NCBI GenBank assembly: GCA_012514965.1 | Contig: JAAYZH010000268.1 | Span: 1-6,724 of the forward strand | Origin: Clostridiaceae bacterium | Lineage (GTDB): Bacteria; Bacillota; Clostridia; Saccharofermentanales; Fastidiosipilaceae | DNA length: 6,724 nucleotides | Direction: 5' to 3' | Part shown: one piece after another, positions 1 to 6,141 of the stretch | Layout of the letters: every line of letters begins with the position of its first letter | How positions within the stretch are numbered: position 1 is the stretch's first letter | Program-made: the position numbers and the translations under genes | Notes under the pieces: model-generated | Seen by the model: only the letters and a program-made list of their open reading frames with translations | The model's database searches: none | What the model was told of the DNA's origin: nothing

Positions 1-56
1 ATATCCGAGTTATCCAAGCGGAGTGGCCGCACAACTCGGTTTTTTGCCACGATTCG
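1..56. repeat. 71-bp-period palindromic repeat, copy 1
   Basis: This 56-bp block matches 72-127 at 53 of 56 positions. Positions 1-37 are identical to 72-108, three mismatches fall at 38, 40 and 41, and the block ends in the shared GCCACGATTCG (46-56). Its core is an inverted repeat, CCGAGTT (5-11) with AACTCGG (33-39), enclosing a second small stem, GCGG (18-21) with CCGC (27-30). The left end may extend beyond the window. It looks like a REP- or MITE-type intergenic element; the family is not recognised. Confidence 0.85.
5..45 (+). terminator. Possible rho-independent terminator (plus strand)
   Basis: The perfect 7-bp stem CCGAGTT/AACTCGG (5-11, 33-39), with an internal GCGG/CCGC stem, is followed directly by six T residues (40-45). 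In this direction it would stop a rightward transcript entering from off the left edge, convergent with the operon shown here. In copy 2 the equivalent T tract is shorter and is absorbed into a longer stem, so the T run may belong to the repeat fold rather than be a true terminator. Confidence 0.4.
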
Positions 57-66
57 GGGTTCCGAG

Positions 67-119
67 GGCAAATATCCGAGTTATCCAAGCGGAGTGGCCG
101 CACAACTCAGGATTTTGCC
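67..119. other. Long hairpin-forming palindrome in repeat copy 2
   Basis: GGCAAA (67-72) pairs with TTTGCC (114-119), ATCC (74-77) with GGAT (110-113) and GAGTT (78-82) with AACTC (104-108). T73 and A109 are bulged. The loop carries GCGG/CCGC (89-92 with 98-101) around AGTGG. That gives about 15 outer and 4 inner base pairs. The fold is available to RNA from either strand or to a DNA cruciform. A role as a transcript 3' end or stability element for the left-pointing operon is inference. Confidence 0.6.
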
Positions 120-127
120 ACGATTCG
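72..127. repeat. 71-bp-period palindromic repeat, copy 2
   Basis: This is the second near-identical copy, starting exactly 71 bp after copy 1. The inner stem GCGG/CCGC (89-92 with 98-101) and the GAGTT/AACTC stem (78-82 with 104-108) are kept. CC (76-77) can still pair with GG (110-111) if A109 is bulged out, so the differences from copy 1 leave the fold largely intact. Similarity between the two copies stops sharply after GATTCG. Confidence 0.85.
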
Positions 128-130
128 AAA

Positions 131-308
131 AGGTAGTGGCCGGAACAGCTCCCAAGTGGACAAATCTCACGTTTATCGGAGCACCGACCATAGATTAACG
201 TCATTTTGGGCCAGAATCACAGCCAAAAGAACATGTTGGGCGATTGTCCGAACGCTGCCACGAATAATCGACTTTTCGGGCCAGTACCGCAGACAAATGG
301 ACGAAAAG
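131..308. repeat. Degenerate copies of the same ~70-bp unit
   Basis: Fainter traces of the unit continue toward the U32 gene. Positions 133-151 match 91-108 at 15 of 19 aligned columns, and 204-232 match 273-302 at 23 of 30. GGCC anchors fall at 25, 96, 138, 209 and 279, giving steps of 71, 42, 71 and 70. A GCCACGATTCG-like block recurs at 46, 117, about 187 (CCATAGATTAACG) and 257 (GCCACGAATAATCG). The 42-bp step suggests a deletion of about 29 bp in one unit. Short palindromes persist: TTTTGG/CCAAAA (204-209 with 223-228) and CTTTTCG/CGAAAAG (272-278 with 302-308). The alignments were made by eye. Confidence 0.55.
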
Positions 309-322
309 CCGGCACAGCCAAG

Positions 323-351
323 AAAAAGTCGAAGCATTACACCCCGACTTT
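323..351 (-). terminator. Possible weak terminator overlapping the U32 stop codon
   Basis: On the minus strand, AAAGTCG (351-345, the last codons of the U32 gene) can pair with CGACTTT (331-325). The loop of 13 nt contains the TAA stop, and the T tract runs to 323. The stem is only 7 bp with about half G+C, and part of the T run is used in pairing, so it is weak. It is the only candidate close after the U32 gene. The repeat hairpins beyond it could act instead. Confidence 0.35.
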
Positions 352-1641
352 ATCTTTGTCCCCTAGACGTCTGATGAAACTTCCGGCTGGGATGACTTCG
401 TATCGATCTCCTGGCTCCAGGTCTGCGCGCAAAAGGCTGAAGGGCATCGTGGGGTGTCTGGTGTCGGCGATGTCACTGCCACTCTCATCGAGGATCCTGC
501 TGATCGTCAGACTGAGATTGCGTCCCCGAGGACGAATGATATCCACCGTCTCACCTAGGTTAAGCTTGTTTCTCTGCTCACAAGCGATCAGGCTGCCTTC
601 TGAGGCGTCCGTGATGACTCTGGCGCATACGGCTGCCACACGATGGTAGGACACGTCAGATTCGATCTTGGCGTCTTCACGCGGACGGGCAAAATAGTAT
701 CCGGTATCATAACTGCGGTGGACCAGCTGATCGAGCTCTTCCTGCCACATAGGATCGGGCCTGAAAGCATCACCGACTTCTCCGTACAAGTCGATCGCTT
801 CTCGGTAGACTTTGGCCGTGATCGCGGCATAAAATGAGCCTTTCATGCGTCCTTCAATCTTAAAACTGTTGATACCGGCCCGGACCAGCTCCGGAATGTG
901 ATTGACCAGGCAGAGATCCCGCGAGTTAAAAAACAGGCTGCCGCTGTCATCTTCTTCGATGAAGAGCTGATGCTCGGTCTGGTTTTCGTGAACCAGTCGC
1001 CAGGTCCAGCGGCAAGGCTGTGCGCATTCGCCGCGATTGGCGTCACGGCCTGTCAGGGCGTTCGATAACAAGCAGCGACCCGAGTAGGCCATACACATGC
1101 TGCCATGGACAAAAGCTTCCAGTTCCAGATCGGCCGGCACTTCCCGGCGGATGCTGATGATCTCCTCGAGACTGAGTTCGCGGGCCAAAACAATGCGTCT
1201 GACACCCAGGGCATACCAGAAGTTGCATGATGCGCTGTTGCATGTGCTCGCCTGTGTGCTGAGGTGGATTTCCAGGCCTGGTGCTTCGCGTCGTACGGTC
1301 GCGAAAACACCTGGATCAGAAACAATCACCGCATCAGCGCTGTATTCTGCCAGCTTGCGGACGTAGACAGGCAAAAATGGCAAATCTTCCTCGTGGGCAA
1401 TAATATTCAGAGTCACGTAAGCCTTGGCACCCTGCTCGTGCGTAAAAGCGATGGCCTCGGCTAACTCGTCATCATTGAAACTGGCTTTGGCGGCGCGCAA
1501 GCCAAAGCGCTCTCCTGCAAGGTACACTGCGTCGGCACCAAAGGTCAGCGCAGCCTCTAGTTTCTCTCGACTGCCGGCGGGCAGCAAAAGCTCAGGCAAC
1601 GCTTTGGCAAGGCGGACTTGATTCCGTGATATTTCTGACAT
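337..1641 (-). CDS. Peptidase U32 family protein, probable TrhP-like RNA hydroxylase
   Basis: This 434-residue protein belongs to family U32, long labelled collagenase-like proteases. Studied members (TrhP/YegQ, B. subtilis YrrN/YrrO, RlhA, UbiU/UbiV) are Fe-S proteins that hydroxylate tRNA, rRNA or ubiquinone precursors; the RNA-acting ones use prephenate. The TIM-barrel start is clear (ELLLPAGSREKLEAAL, 17-32; GADAVYLAG, 35-43). The U32 signature EAFVHGSMCMAYSGRC spans 175-190. C183, C190, C206 (or C210) and C244 have nearly the spacing of the UbiU cluster cysteines. A C-terminal small-domain segment covers roughly 330-425. Length is close to E. coli TrhP and much shorter than RlhA, so tRNA uridine-34 hydroxylation is the best guess. 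About 14 residues precede the usual family start. The start is the only reasonable ATG, but its ribosome site (AGAAAG) is weak. It is the last gene of the block, 52 nt after mltG. Family is certain; substrate is inferred. Confidence 0.93.
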   Translation of the reverse strand: MSEISRNQVRLAKALPELLLPAGSREKLEAALTFGADAVYLAGERFGLRAAKASFNDDELAEAIAFTHEQGAKAYVTLNIIAHEEDLPFLPVYVRKLAEYSADAVIVSDPGVFATVRREAPGLEIHLSTQASTCNSASCNFWYALGVRRIVLARELSLEEIISIRREVPADLELEAFVHGSMCMAYSGRCLLSNALTGRDANRGECAQPCRWTWRLVHENQTEHQLFIEEDDSGSLFFNSRDLCLVNHIPELVRAGINSFKIEGRMKGSFYAAITAKVYREAIDLYGEVGDAFRPDPMWQEELDQLVHRSYDTGYYFARPREDAKIESDVSYHRVAAVCARVITDASEGSLIACEQRNKLNLGETVDIIRPRGRNLSLTISRILDESGSDIADTRHPTMPFSLLRADLEPGDRYEVIPAGSFIRRLGDKDKVGV

Positions 1642-1693
1642 ATGGACTTTCTAATCTAGTGCGGCAATCTGGCAGGACAAGCTCAAGCTGCAA

Positions 1694-2929
1694 TTAGTCT
1701 CTCGGGTTGCTCCAGTTGCCGGAATACTCTTCGATGTTGGCCTCATGGCCGGCCAGTGTACTTGCAAAGGCATTCGTACCGTCGCCTTTGGCCACAAAGA
1801 ACAGTAAATTAGGTTCTTCTGTATCCGGGTATAGCGCAGCCTGAATGGCTTCGACACCGGGGTTGCAGATCGGCCCGGGCGGCAAACCGCCGTATTTATA
1901 AGTGTTGTAGGGGTTCTCCAGAGCAATATCCGCCGCTGTGGCCGCCCAGACCTTGGGCTGACCGTTCAGCTGACGCAAGTAGTTCGTGGTCGCGCACGAC
2001 TGCATCATCATCTCGCGATTCATGCGATTGTGGAACACGCGGGAAACCTTGTACTGCTCGGCTACTACACCGCTCTCGTTCTGAATGATCGAAGCAAGGG
2101 TCAGAACCTTGTCCAGCGACATACCCAAAACACTGGCTCTTTCCTTCATCTCCGGTGTGATTTTGCGGTCAGCGTTGCGCAGGAAAGTCCTGATGATATC
2201 TACTTCGGAGGCGTTGAGGTCGAACTGATACGTATCCGGAAACAGATAACCTTCGAGTGCGAAGATGCGCTCTTCGACGTCGGTGGGGATGTTCGTGACA
2301 AAGCTGTACTGCGTAAAGAGCGATGGTGAGTCGACCAGGCGGTCCATCTCCGCTTCATCAAAATTCACGCCGGCTTCAGCAAGGCGACGCTTGATATCAA
2401 TATACGAAAAACCTTCCGGAAAAGTAATCCAAGTCGTCTCCGGGGGCAGGGCCAGATTGTGCATGATCTCGTTATAATCCATGTCCTTGAGGACAAAGTG
2501 TGTCCCCAGCTGGTAGCGGCCGTCAAAGCCGTTCAGCTCTGCCATTACAACGAATGGCAAAGTCTGGTCTATGACACCCTTGCTCAGCAAAATCTCGGCA
2601 ATGTCCTTGGAATCTTGACCCGGTTCAATGAAAATTTCAACTGCTCCGGGTGTATCCTGCTTCACATGACGAGGCATCTTATACTTCTCCTCGTCATCAG
2701 GTGCAGTCGTTGTGGGGCGCACTACGTTGCCCTCAGCATCCGTAGCGGAAGGCTCAGGCATGGCTTCGGCGCGTCGTGACGCCTGCTGCATGGACTCTAT
2801 AGCCTGGGCGCGCTCATTCTGCGTGGCAATGAAGCCGAAACCCAGCCTGAATCCTATGAACAAGGCCAGAACGATCGCGACAATAATTACAAAGATTACA
2901 ATGATTCGGTTGATCTTGGCTGATAACAT
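1694..2929 (-). CDS. mltG: Endolytic murein transglycosylase MltG (YceG-like)
   Basis: MltG cuts nascent peptidoglycan strands at the outer face of the membrane and is thought to set glycan chain ends. The 411-residue protein has a short cytoplasmic start, one membrane segment (about 9-30) and no cleavable signal. A variable, acidic and Thr/Pro-containing linker follows (about 35-92), then a LysM-like subdomain (about 97-150) and the catalytic YceG domain (about 165-405). Family motifs are EGYLFPDTYQF (226-236), LASIIQNES (278-286) and YNTYKYGGLPPGPICNPG (341-358). E285 is the expected catalytic glutamate. Q283 replaces a Glu found in many relatives, a common variant. C312 and C355 sit where E. 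coli has Asp and Ala. The start is fixed by AGGAGG five bases upstream. It lies between typA and the U32 gene, a grouping familiar in Clostridia. Confidence 0.96.
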   Translation of the reverse strand: MLSAKINRIIVIFVIIVAIVLALFIGFRLGFGFIATQNERAQAIESMQQASRRAEAMPEPSATDAEGNVVRPTTTAPDDEEKYKMPRHVKQDTPGAVEIFIEPGQDSKDIAEILLSKGVIDQTLPFVVMAELNGFDGRYQLGTHFVLKDMDYNEIMHNLALPPETTWITFPEGFSYIDIKRRLAEAGVNFDEAEMDRLVDSPSLFTQYSFVTNIPTDVEERIFALEGYLFPDTYQFDLNASEVDIIRTFLRNADRKITPEMKERASVLGMSLDKVLTLASIIQNESGVVAEQYKVSRVFHNRMNREMMMQSCATTNYLRQLNGQPKVWAATAADIALENPYNTYKYGGLPPGPICNPGVEAIQAALYPDTEEPNLLFFVAKGDGTNAFASTLAGHEANIEEYSGNWSNPRD

Positions 2930-2934
2930 CTTGC

Positions 2935-2940
2935 CCTCCT
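2935..2940 (-). promoter_or_regulatory. Strong ribosome binding site of mltG
   Basis: A perfect AGGAGG lies five bases before the mltG ATG, inside the 24-nt gap after the typA stop. It confirms the start and suggests that mltG is translated independently rather than by coupling to typA. Confidence 0.88.
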
Positions 2941-2953
2941 GTCGCTGAGCGGA

Positions 2954-4807
2954 TTACTCTTCGACAGATAGTTTGCGACGCGAACGCTGCTTCGCGCGCT
3001 GATCGGTGTTCAATATCTGCTTGCGCAGACGGATACTCTGCGGAGTGACCTCGATCAACTCGTCATCGGCCACGAACTCGAGAAATTGTTCAAGACTAAA
3101 CTGTGTAGGTGTGACCAGTCTCAGCGCGTCATCAGATCCGGAAGCACGCATGTTCGTTACATGCTTCTTCTTGCAGACATTCACGGAAATATCGTCACTC
3201 TTCGTCGTGCGGCCTACTACCATACCCTCATACACAGGTGTACCGGCGCTGATAAAAAGCTCGCCCCGTTCTTGAGCGGCATGCAAGCCATAGGTGACGG
3301 CCTCACCCGATTCTGTCGCGACCAGGACACCGGCGCTTCGGGTATCAATCTCACCCTTCCACGGCTCAAAGTCCTTAATAACGGAGTTCATTATACCATT
3401 GCCCTTTGTGTCGGTCAAAAACTCGCTCCGGTAGCCAATGAGGCCTCTGGACGGAATGGTAAAGATCATGCGTGTGTATCCGCGACGGGGTGGCTGCATG
3501 GCAGTCATCTCGGCTTTGCGCGAACCCAGCTTCTCGATGACGGTACCGACATATTCTTCGGGAACATCTATATAGAGTTCTTCTACCGGCTCCATTTTTT
3601 GGCCATCAACTTCTTTGAGAATCACCTGAGGCTTGGACACCTGGACTTCGTAACCCTCACGGCGCATCGTCTCAATTAAGATGGACAGGGAAAGCTCACC
3701 GCGGCCTTTGACCACGAAAGCGTCAGGAGAATCGGTTTCAGCCAGCAGCATGCTGACATTCTTCTCCATTTCGCGGAACAGGCGGTCACGCAGATGACGC
3801 GAAGTCAGGTACTTGCCTTCACGGCCGGCCAAAGGCGAGTCGTTCACACTGAAGGTCATGGCAATCGTAGGCTCATCGATCTGGACGAAGTCCAGAGGCT
3901 CCGGCGTGTCAATACGGCAGAAAGTCTCGCCGATTTCACAGCCGCTGATCCCAGCCACGCAGACAATTTCGCCCACTTCGGCACGCTCAACGGGTACACG
4001 GGACAAGCCTTCAAAGCGCATCAGCTTCACAACTTTACCCCTGGAAAAGCCTTCTTCACCCATCTTGCAAATCGCGACTTGCTGACCTGCTTCGATGACA
4101 CCGCGCTCGATGCGACCAATCGCGATGCGGCCCACATAGGCGTCGTAATCAATGTTGCTGATCAACATCTGGAGAGGAGCATCCACATCCCCCTTTGGAG
4201 CGGGAACTTCCTCCAGGATCATGTCGAGCAAGGGCAGCATTGTACCTTTGCCATCTTCAGGGAGATCAGCGATGTCTTTGACCGCATAACCTTCACGCGC
4301 TGAGGCATACACCACTGGGAAATCCAGCTGGTCTTCGCTGGCGTCCAGCTCAATGAAGAGGTCGAGTACCAGATCCAGTACCTCTTCGGGACGCGAATCC
4401 GGCCGGTCGACTTTGTTGATAACTACGCAGACCTTGAGGCCGAGATCCATGGCCTTGTGGAGGACAAATCGAGTCTGGGGCATGGGGCCATCGAAAGCAT
4501 CGACGATCAGGAGCACGCCGTCGACCATCTTGAGAACGCGTTCTACTTCGCCGCCGAAGTCCGCATGACCGGGCGTATCGACGATGTTGACGCGGGCCTT
4601 ACCGTATTGAATGGAAGTATTTTTCGCAAGAATCGTAATGCCGCGTTCGCGTTCCAGATCATTGGAGTCCATAACACGGGTCTGTACTTGCTCGTTGAGG
4701 CGGAATGTTCCCGCACCGCGCAGCATGGCGTCGACCAAGGTGGTTTTGCCGTGATCAACGTGGGCAATGATGGCGATATTTCGCAGGTTTTCTGTGGCTT
4801 CACTCAT
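2954..4807 (-). CDS. typA: Translational GTPase TypA/BipA
   Basis: TypA is an EF-G-like GTPase that binds the 70S ribosome near the A site and is needed for 50S assembly and stress or cold adaptation. At 617 residues it is full length. The GTPase motifs are intact: AHVDHGKT (15-22), RGITI (55-59), DTPGH (77-81), NKVD (131-134) and SAREG (169-173). An EF-Tu-like domain II follows (about 208-300), then EF-G-like domains III and V (about 305-390 and 400-480). The TypA-specific C-terminal domain has TNMRASGSDDALRL (551-564) and VTPQSIRLRKQIL (587-599). The tail is strongly basic (RAKQRSRRK). The start overlaps the der stop as ATGA, with AGAAGGA nine bases upstream, so translation is probably coupled to der. 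Confidence 0.98.
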   Translation of the reverse strand: MSEATENLRNIAIIAHVDHGKTTLVDAMLRGAGTFRLNEQVQTRVMDSNDLERERGITILAKNTSIQYGKARVNIVDTPGHADFGGEVERVLKMVDGVLLIVDAFDGPMPQTRFVLHKAMDLGLKVCVVINKVDRPDSRPEEVLDLVLDLFIELDASEDQLDFPVVYASAREGYAVKDIADLPEDGKGTMLPLLDMILEEVPAPKGDVDAPLQMLISNIDYDAYVGRIAIGRIERGVIEAGQQVAICKMGEEGFSRGKVVKLMRFEGLSRVPVERAEVGEIVCVAGISGCEIGETFCRIDTPEPLDFVQIDEPTIAMTFSVNDSPLAGREGKYLTSRHLRDRLFREMEKNVSMLLAETDSPDAFVVKGRGELSLSILIETMRREGYEVQVSKPQVILKEVDGQKMEPVEELYIDVPEEYVGTVIEKLGSRKAEMTAMQPPRRGYTRMIFTIPSRGLIGYRSEFLTDTKGNGIMNSVIKDFEPWKGEIDTRSAGVLVATESGEAVTYGLHAAQERGELFISAGTPVYEGMVVGRTTKSDDISVNVCKKKHVTNMRASGSDDALRLVTPTQFSLEQFLEFVADDELIEVTPQSIRLRKQILNTDQRAKQRSRRKLSVEE

Positions 4808-6141
4808 GAAGTAGTATCCTTCTTTCCTTTTTCGCGCAAGATAAAGCGTATGGAGGTTCCGCCAAAGCCAAATGCGCGGCGCAATTGATTTTCTAAATAA
4901 CGTTCATAGCTGAAGTGCAGGAGGTCGACGCTGTTGACAAACAAGATGAATGTCGGCGGTTCCACAGACACTTGAGTAGCGTAAGAGATCTTGAGGCGGC
5001 GGCCCTTGTAACCAGGGGCCTGCAACATCTGCTGCGCTTCACCGATGAGGTCGTTGAGACGACCGGTCGGAATGCGTTTGCGACAATTCTGAGCTACCTC
5101 AACTATGGTAGCAAAAAGCTGGTCAACTTTCTTTCCCGTTTTCGCTGAAATAAACAAAATTTCCGCGTAAGGCATGAATGCAAAAGTTTCTTGCACCTGA
5201 CGCTTCATTTCCTCTGCTGTTTCAGCCTTTTCTTCAGCAGGCAGATCCCATTTGTTCACACAAATGACGATGCCTTTGCCGGCGTTGTGCGCTAAACCGG
5301 CGATTTTCGTGTCTTGCTCGGATACGCCTTCAGCACCGTCAATCAAGAGTACACAGACATTCGCCTTCTCAATTGCAGCGGTGGCGCGCATGATACTGTA
5401 TCGTTCCAAAATGTCATCGATGCGGCTTTTGCGGCGCATACCGGCAGTATCTACCAGGATAAAGCTGCCATGTTCGTTCTCAATCGGCGTATCTGTCGCG
5501 TCTCGGGTGGTCCCGGGAATGTCGGATACAATGGCCCTGTCCTGGCCCACCATACGATTGACAAGTGATGATTTGCCCACATTCGGCTTGCCGATGATGG
5601 CTACGCGAATCACGCTGTCCTCATCGCCATTGTCTTCCTCTTCAGGGAAAAACTGCATGACCTCATCCAGCAAATCTCCGATTCCTAGGCCATGCGCCGA
5701 GGAGATCGCAAACAGCTCCGAAAAGCCGAGGCCATAAAAATCATAGAAGCTTAGCGGCGGATCACCTGGCAAATCGCACTTGTTTACGGCAACCAGCACA
5801 GGCTTGCCCGAACGTCGCAAAATATCAGCGATATCCTGGTCAGCCGGCTGGAGGCCGGTTTTCGCGTCGACCATCAAAATAATGACGTCAGCGGTTTCCA
5901 TGGCGATTTCCGCTTGCAGACGCATCTGCTTGAGAATGACATCTTCAGACTCCGGTTCCAAACCCCCGGTATCTATCAAAGTAAATTCACGGTCCAGCCA
6001 CTCGACTCGGGTGTAGATACGGTCGCGGGTCACACCCGGCGTGTCATCGACGATGGAGATTCTTTCTCCGGCTAGGTAGTTAAAAAAGCTCGATTTCCCC
6101 ACGTTGGGGCGGCCGACGATTGCGGCGATTCCTCTTCTCAT
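4804..6141 (-). CDS. der: Ribosome biogenesis GTPase Der (EngA)
   Basis: Der is an essential bacterial GTPase with two tandem G domains that matures the 50S subunit. The 445-residue protein is of normal length. G domain 1 has GRPNVGKS (10-17), TPGVTRD (34-40), DTGG (57-60), NKCD (120-123) and a SSAHG G5 (147-151). An acidic linker (about 166-176) leads to G domain 2, with GKPNVGKS (184-191), PGTTRD (209-214), DTAG (231-234), NKWD (296-299) and SAKTG (332-336). The C-terminal KH-like domain (about 350-437) ends in FGFGGTSIRFILREK, as expected for Der. The start ATG overlaps the stop of the DUF512 gene (ATGA), and its stop overlaps the typA start in the same way. Der next to DUF512 is a recurrent clostridial pair. 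Confidence 0.98.
   Translation of the reverse strand: MRRGIAAIVGRPNVGKSSFFNYLAGERISIVDDTPGVTRDRIYTRVEWLDREFTLIDTGGLEPESEDVILKQMRLQAEIAMETADVIILMVDAKTGLQPADQDIADILRRSGKPVLVAVNKCDLPGDPPLSFYDFYGLGFSELFAISSAHGLGIGDLLDEVMQFFPEEEDNGDEDSVIRVAIIGKPNVGKSSLVNRMVGQDRAIVSDIPGTTRDATDTPIENEHGSFILVDTAGMRRKSRIDDILERYSIMRATAAIEKANVCVLLIDGAEGVSEQDTKIAGLAHNAGKGIVICVNKWDLPAEEKAETAEEMKRQVQETFAFMPYAEILFISAKTGKKVDQLFATIVEVAQNCRKRIPTGRLNDLIGEAQQMLQAPGYKGRRLKISYATQVSVEPPTFILFVNSVDLLHFSYERYLENQLRRAFGFGGTSIRFILREKGKKDTTS
4817..4823 (-). promoter_or_regulatory. Ribosome binding site of typA, inside the der 3' end
   Basis: AGAAGGA ends nine bases before the typA ATG and lies within the last der codons. With the ATGA overlap it supports this start and suggests reinitiation by ribosomes finishing der. 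Confidence 0.7.

Larger units (their letters stand above)
1..336. other. Non-coding region holding a palindromic repeat array
   Basis: This stretch lies downstream of the U32 gene and reaches the left window edge. Open frames here are short, lack ribosome sites and known motifs, and one of them simply reads through the repeated DNA. What it does hold is two near-identical 56-bp repeats, weaker copies of the same unit, and several hairpins, listed separately. No tRNA cloverleaf, CRISPR spacing or transposase fragment was recognised. The gene to the left, and its direction, are outside the window. Confidence 0.8.

Noticed and set aside
1..127. CRISPR array or degenerate tRNA
   Set aside because: Only two clear copies with a 15-bp gap of unrelated sequence exist, not regular repeat-spacer units. 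No acceptor, anticodon and T-arm set could be assembled despite a tRNA-like look to the hairpin.
10..204. 64-codon minus-strand open frame through the repeats
   Set aside because: It reads through the palindromic repeat, whose 71-bp period is not a multiple of three. It has no clear ribosome site and no known domain.
206..649. 147-codon plus-strand open frame
   Set aside because: Most of it is antisense to the end of the U32 gene, the rest crosses the repeats, and the product is low-complexity Ser/Arg/Leu with no motif.
1642..1693. Possible promoter before the U32 gene (minus strand TTGTCC, 16 nt, TAGATT)
   Set aside because: Each box matches the consensus at only four of six positions, which is expected by chance; a 52-nt gap within an operon does not need it.
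1694..2929. Q283 next to E285 in MltG as a dead active site
   Set aside because: The universally kept catalytic glutamate is E285. The position two residues earlier is often Gln in active relatives.
3086..4303. Long plus-strand open frames (197 and 169 codons) opposite typA
   Set aside because: They are antisense to a fully convincing typA frame, show no family features and lack plausible ribosome sites; they follow from typA codon use.
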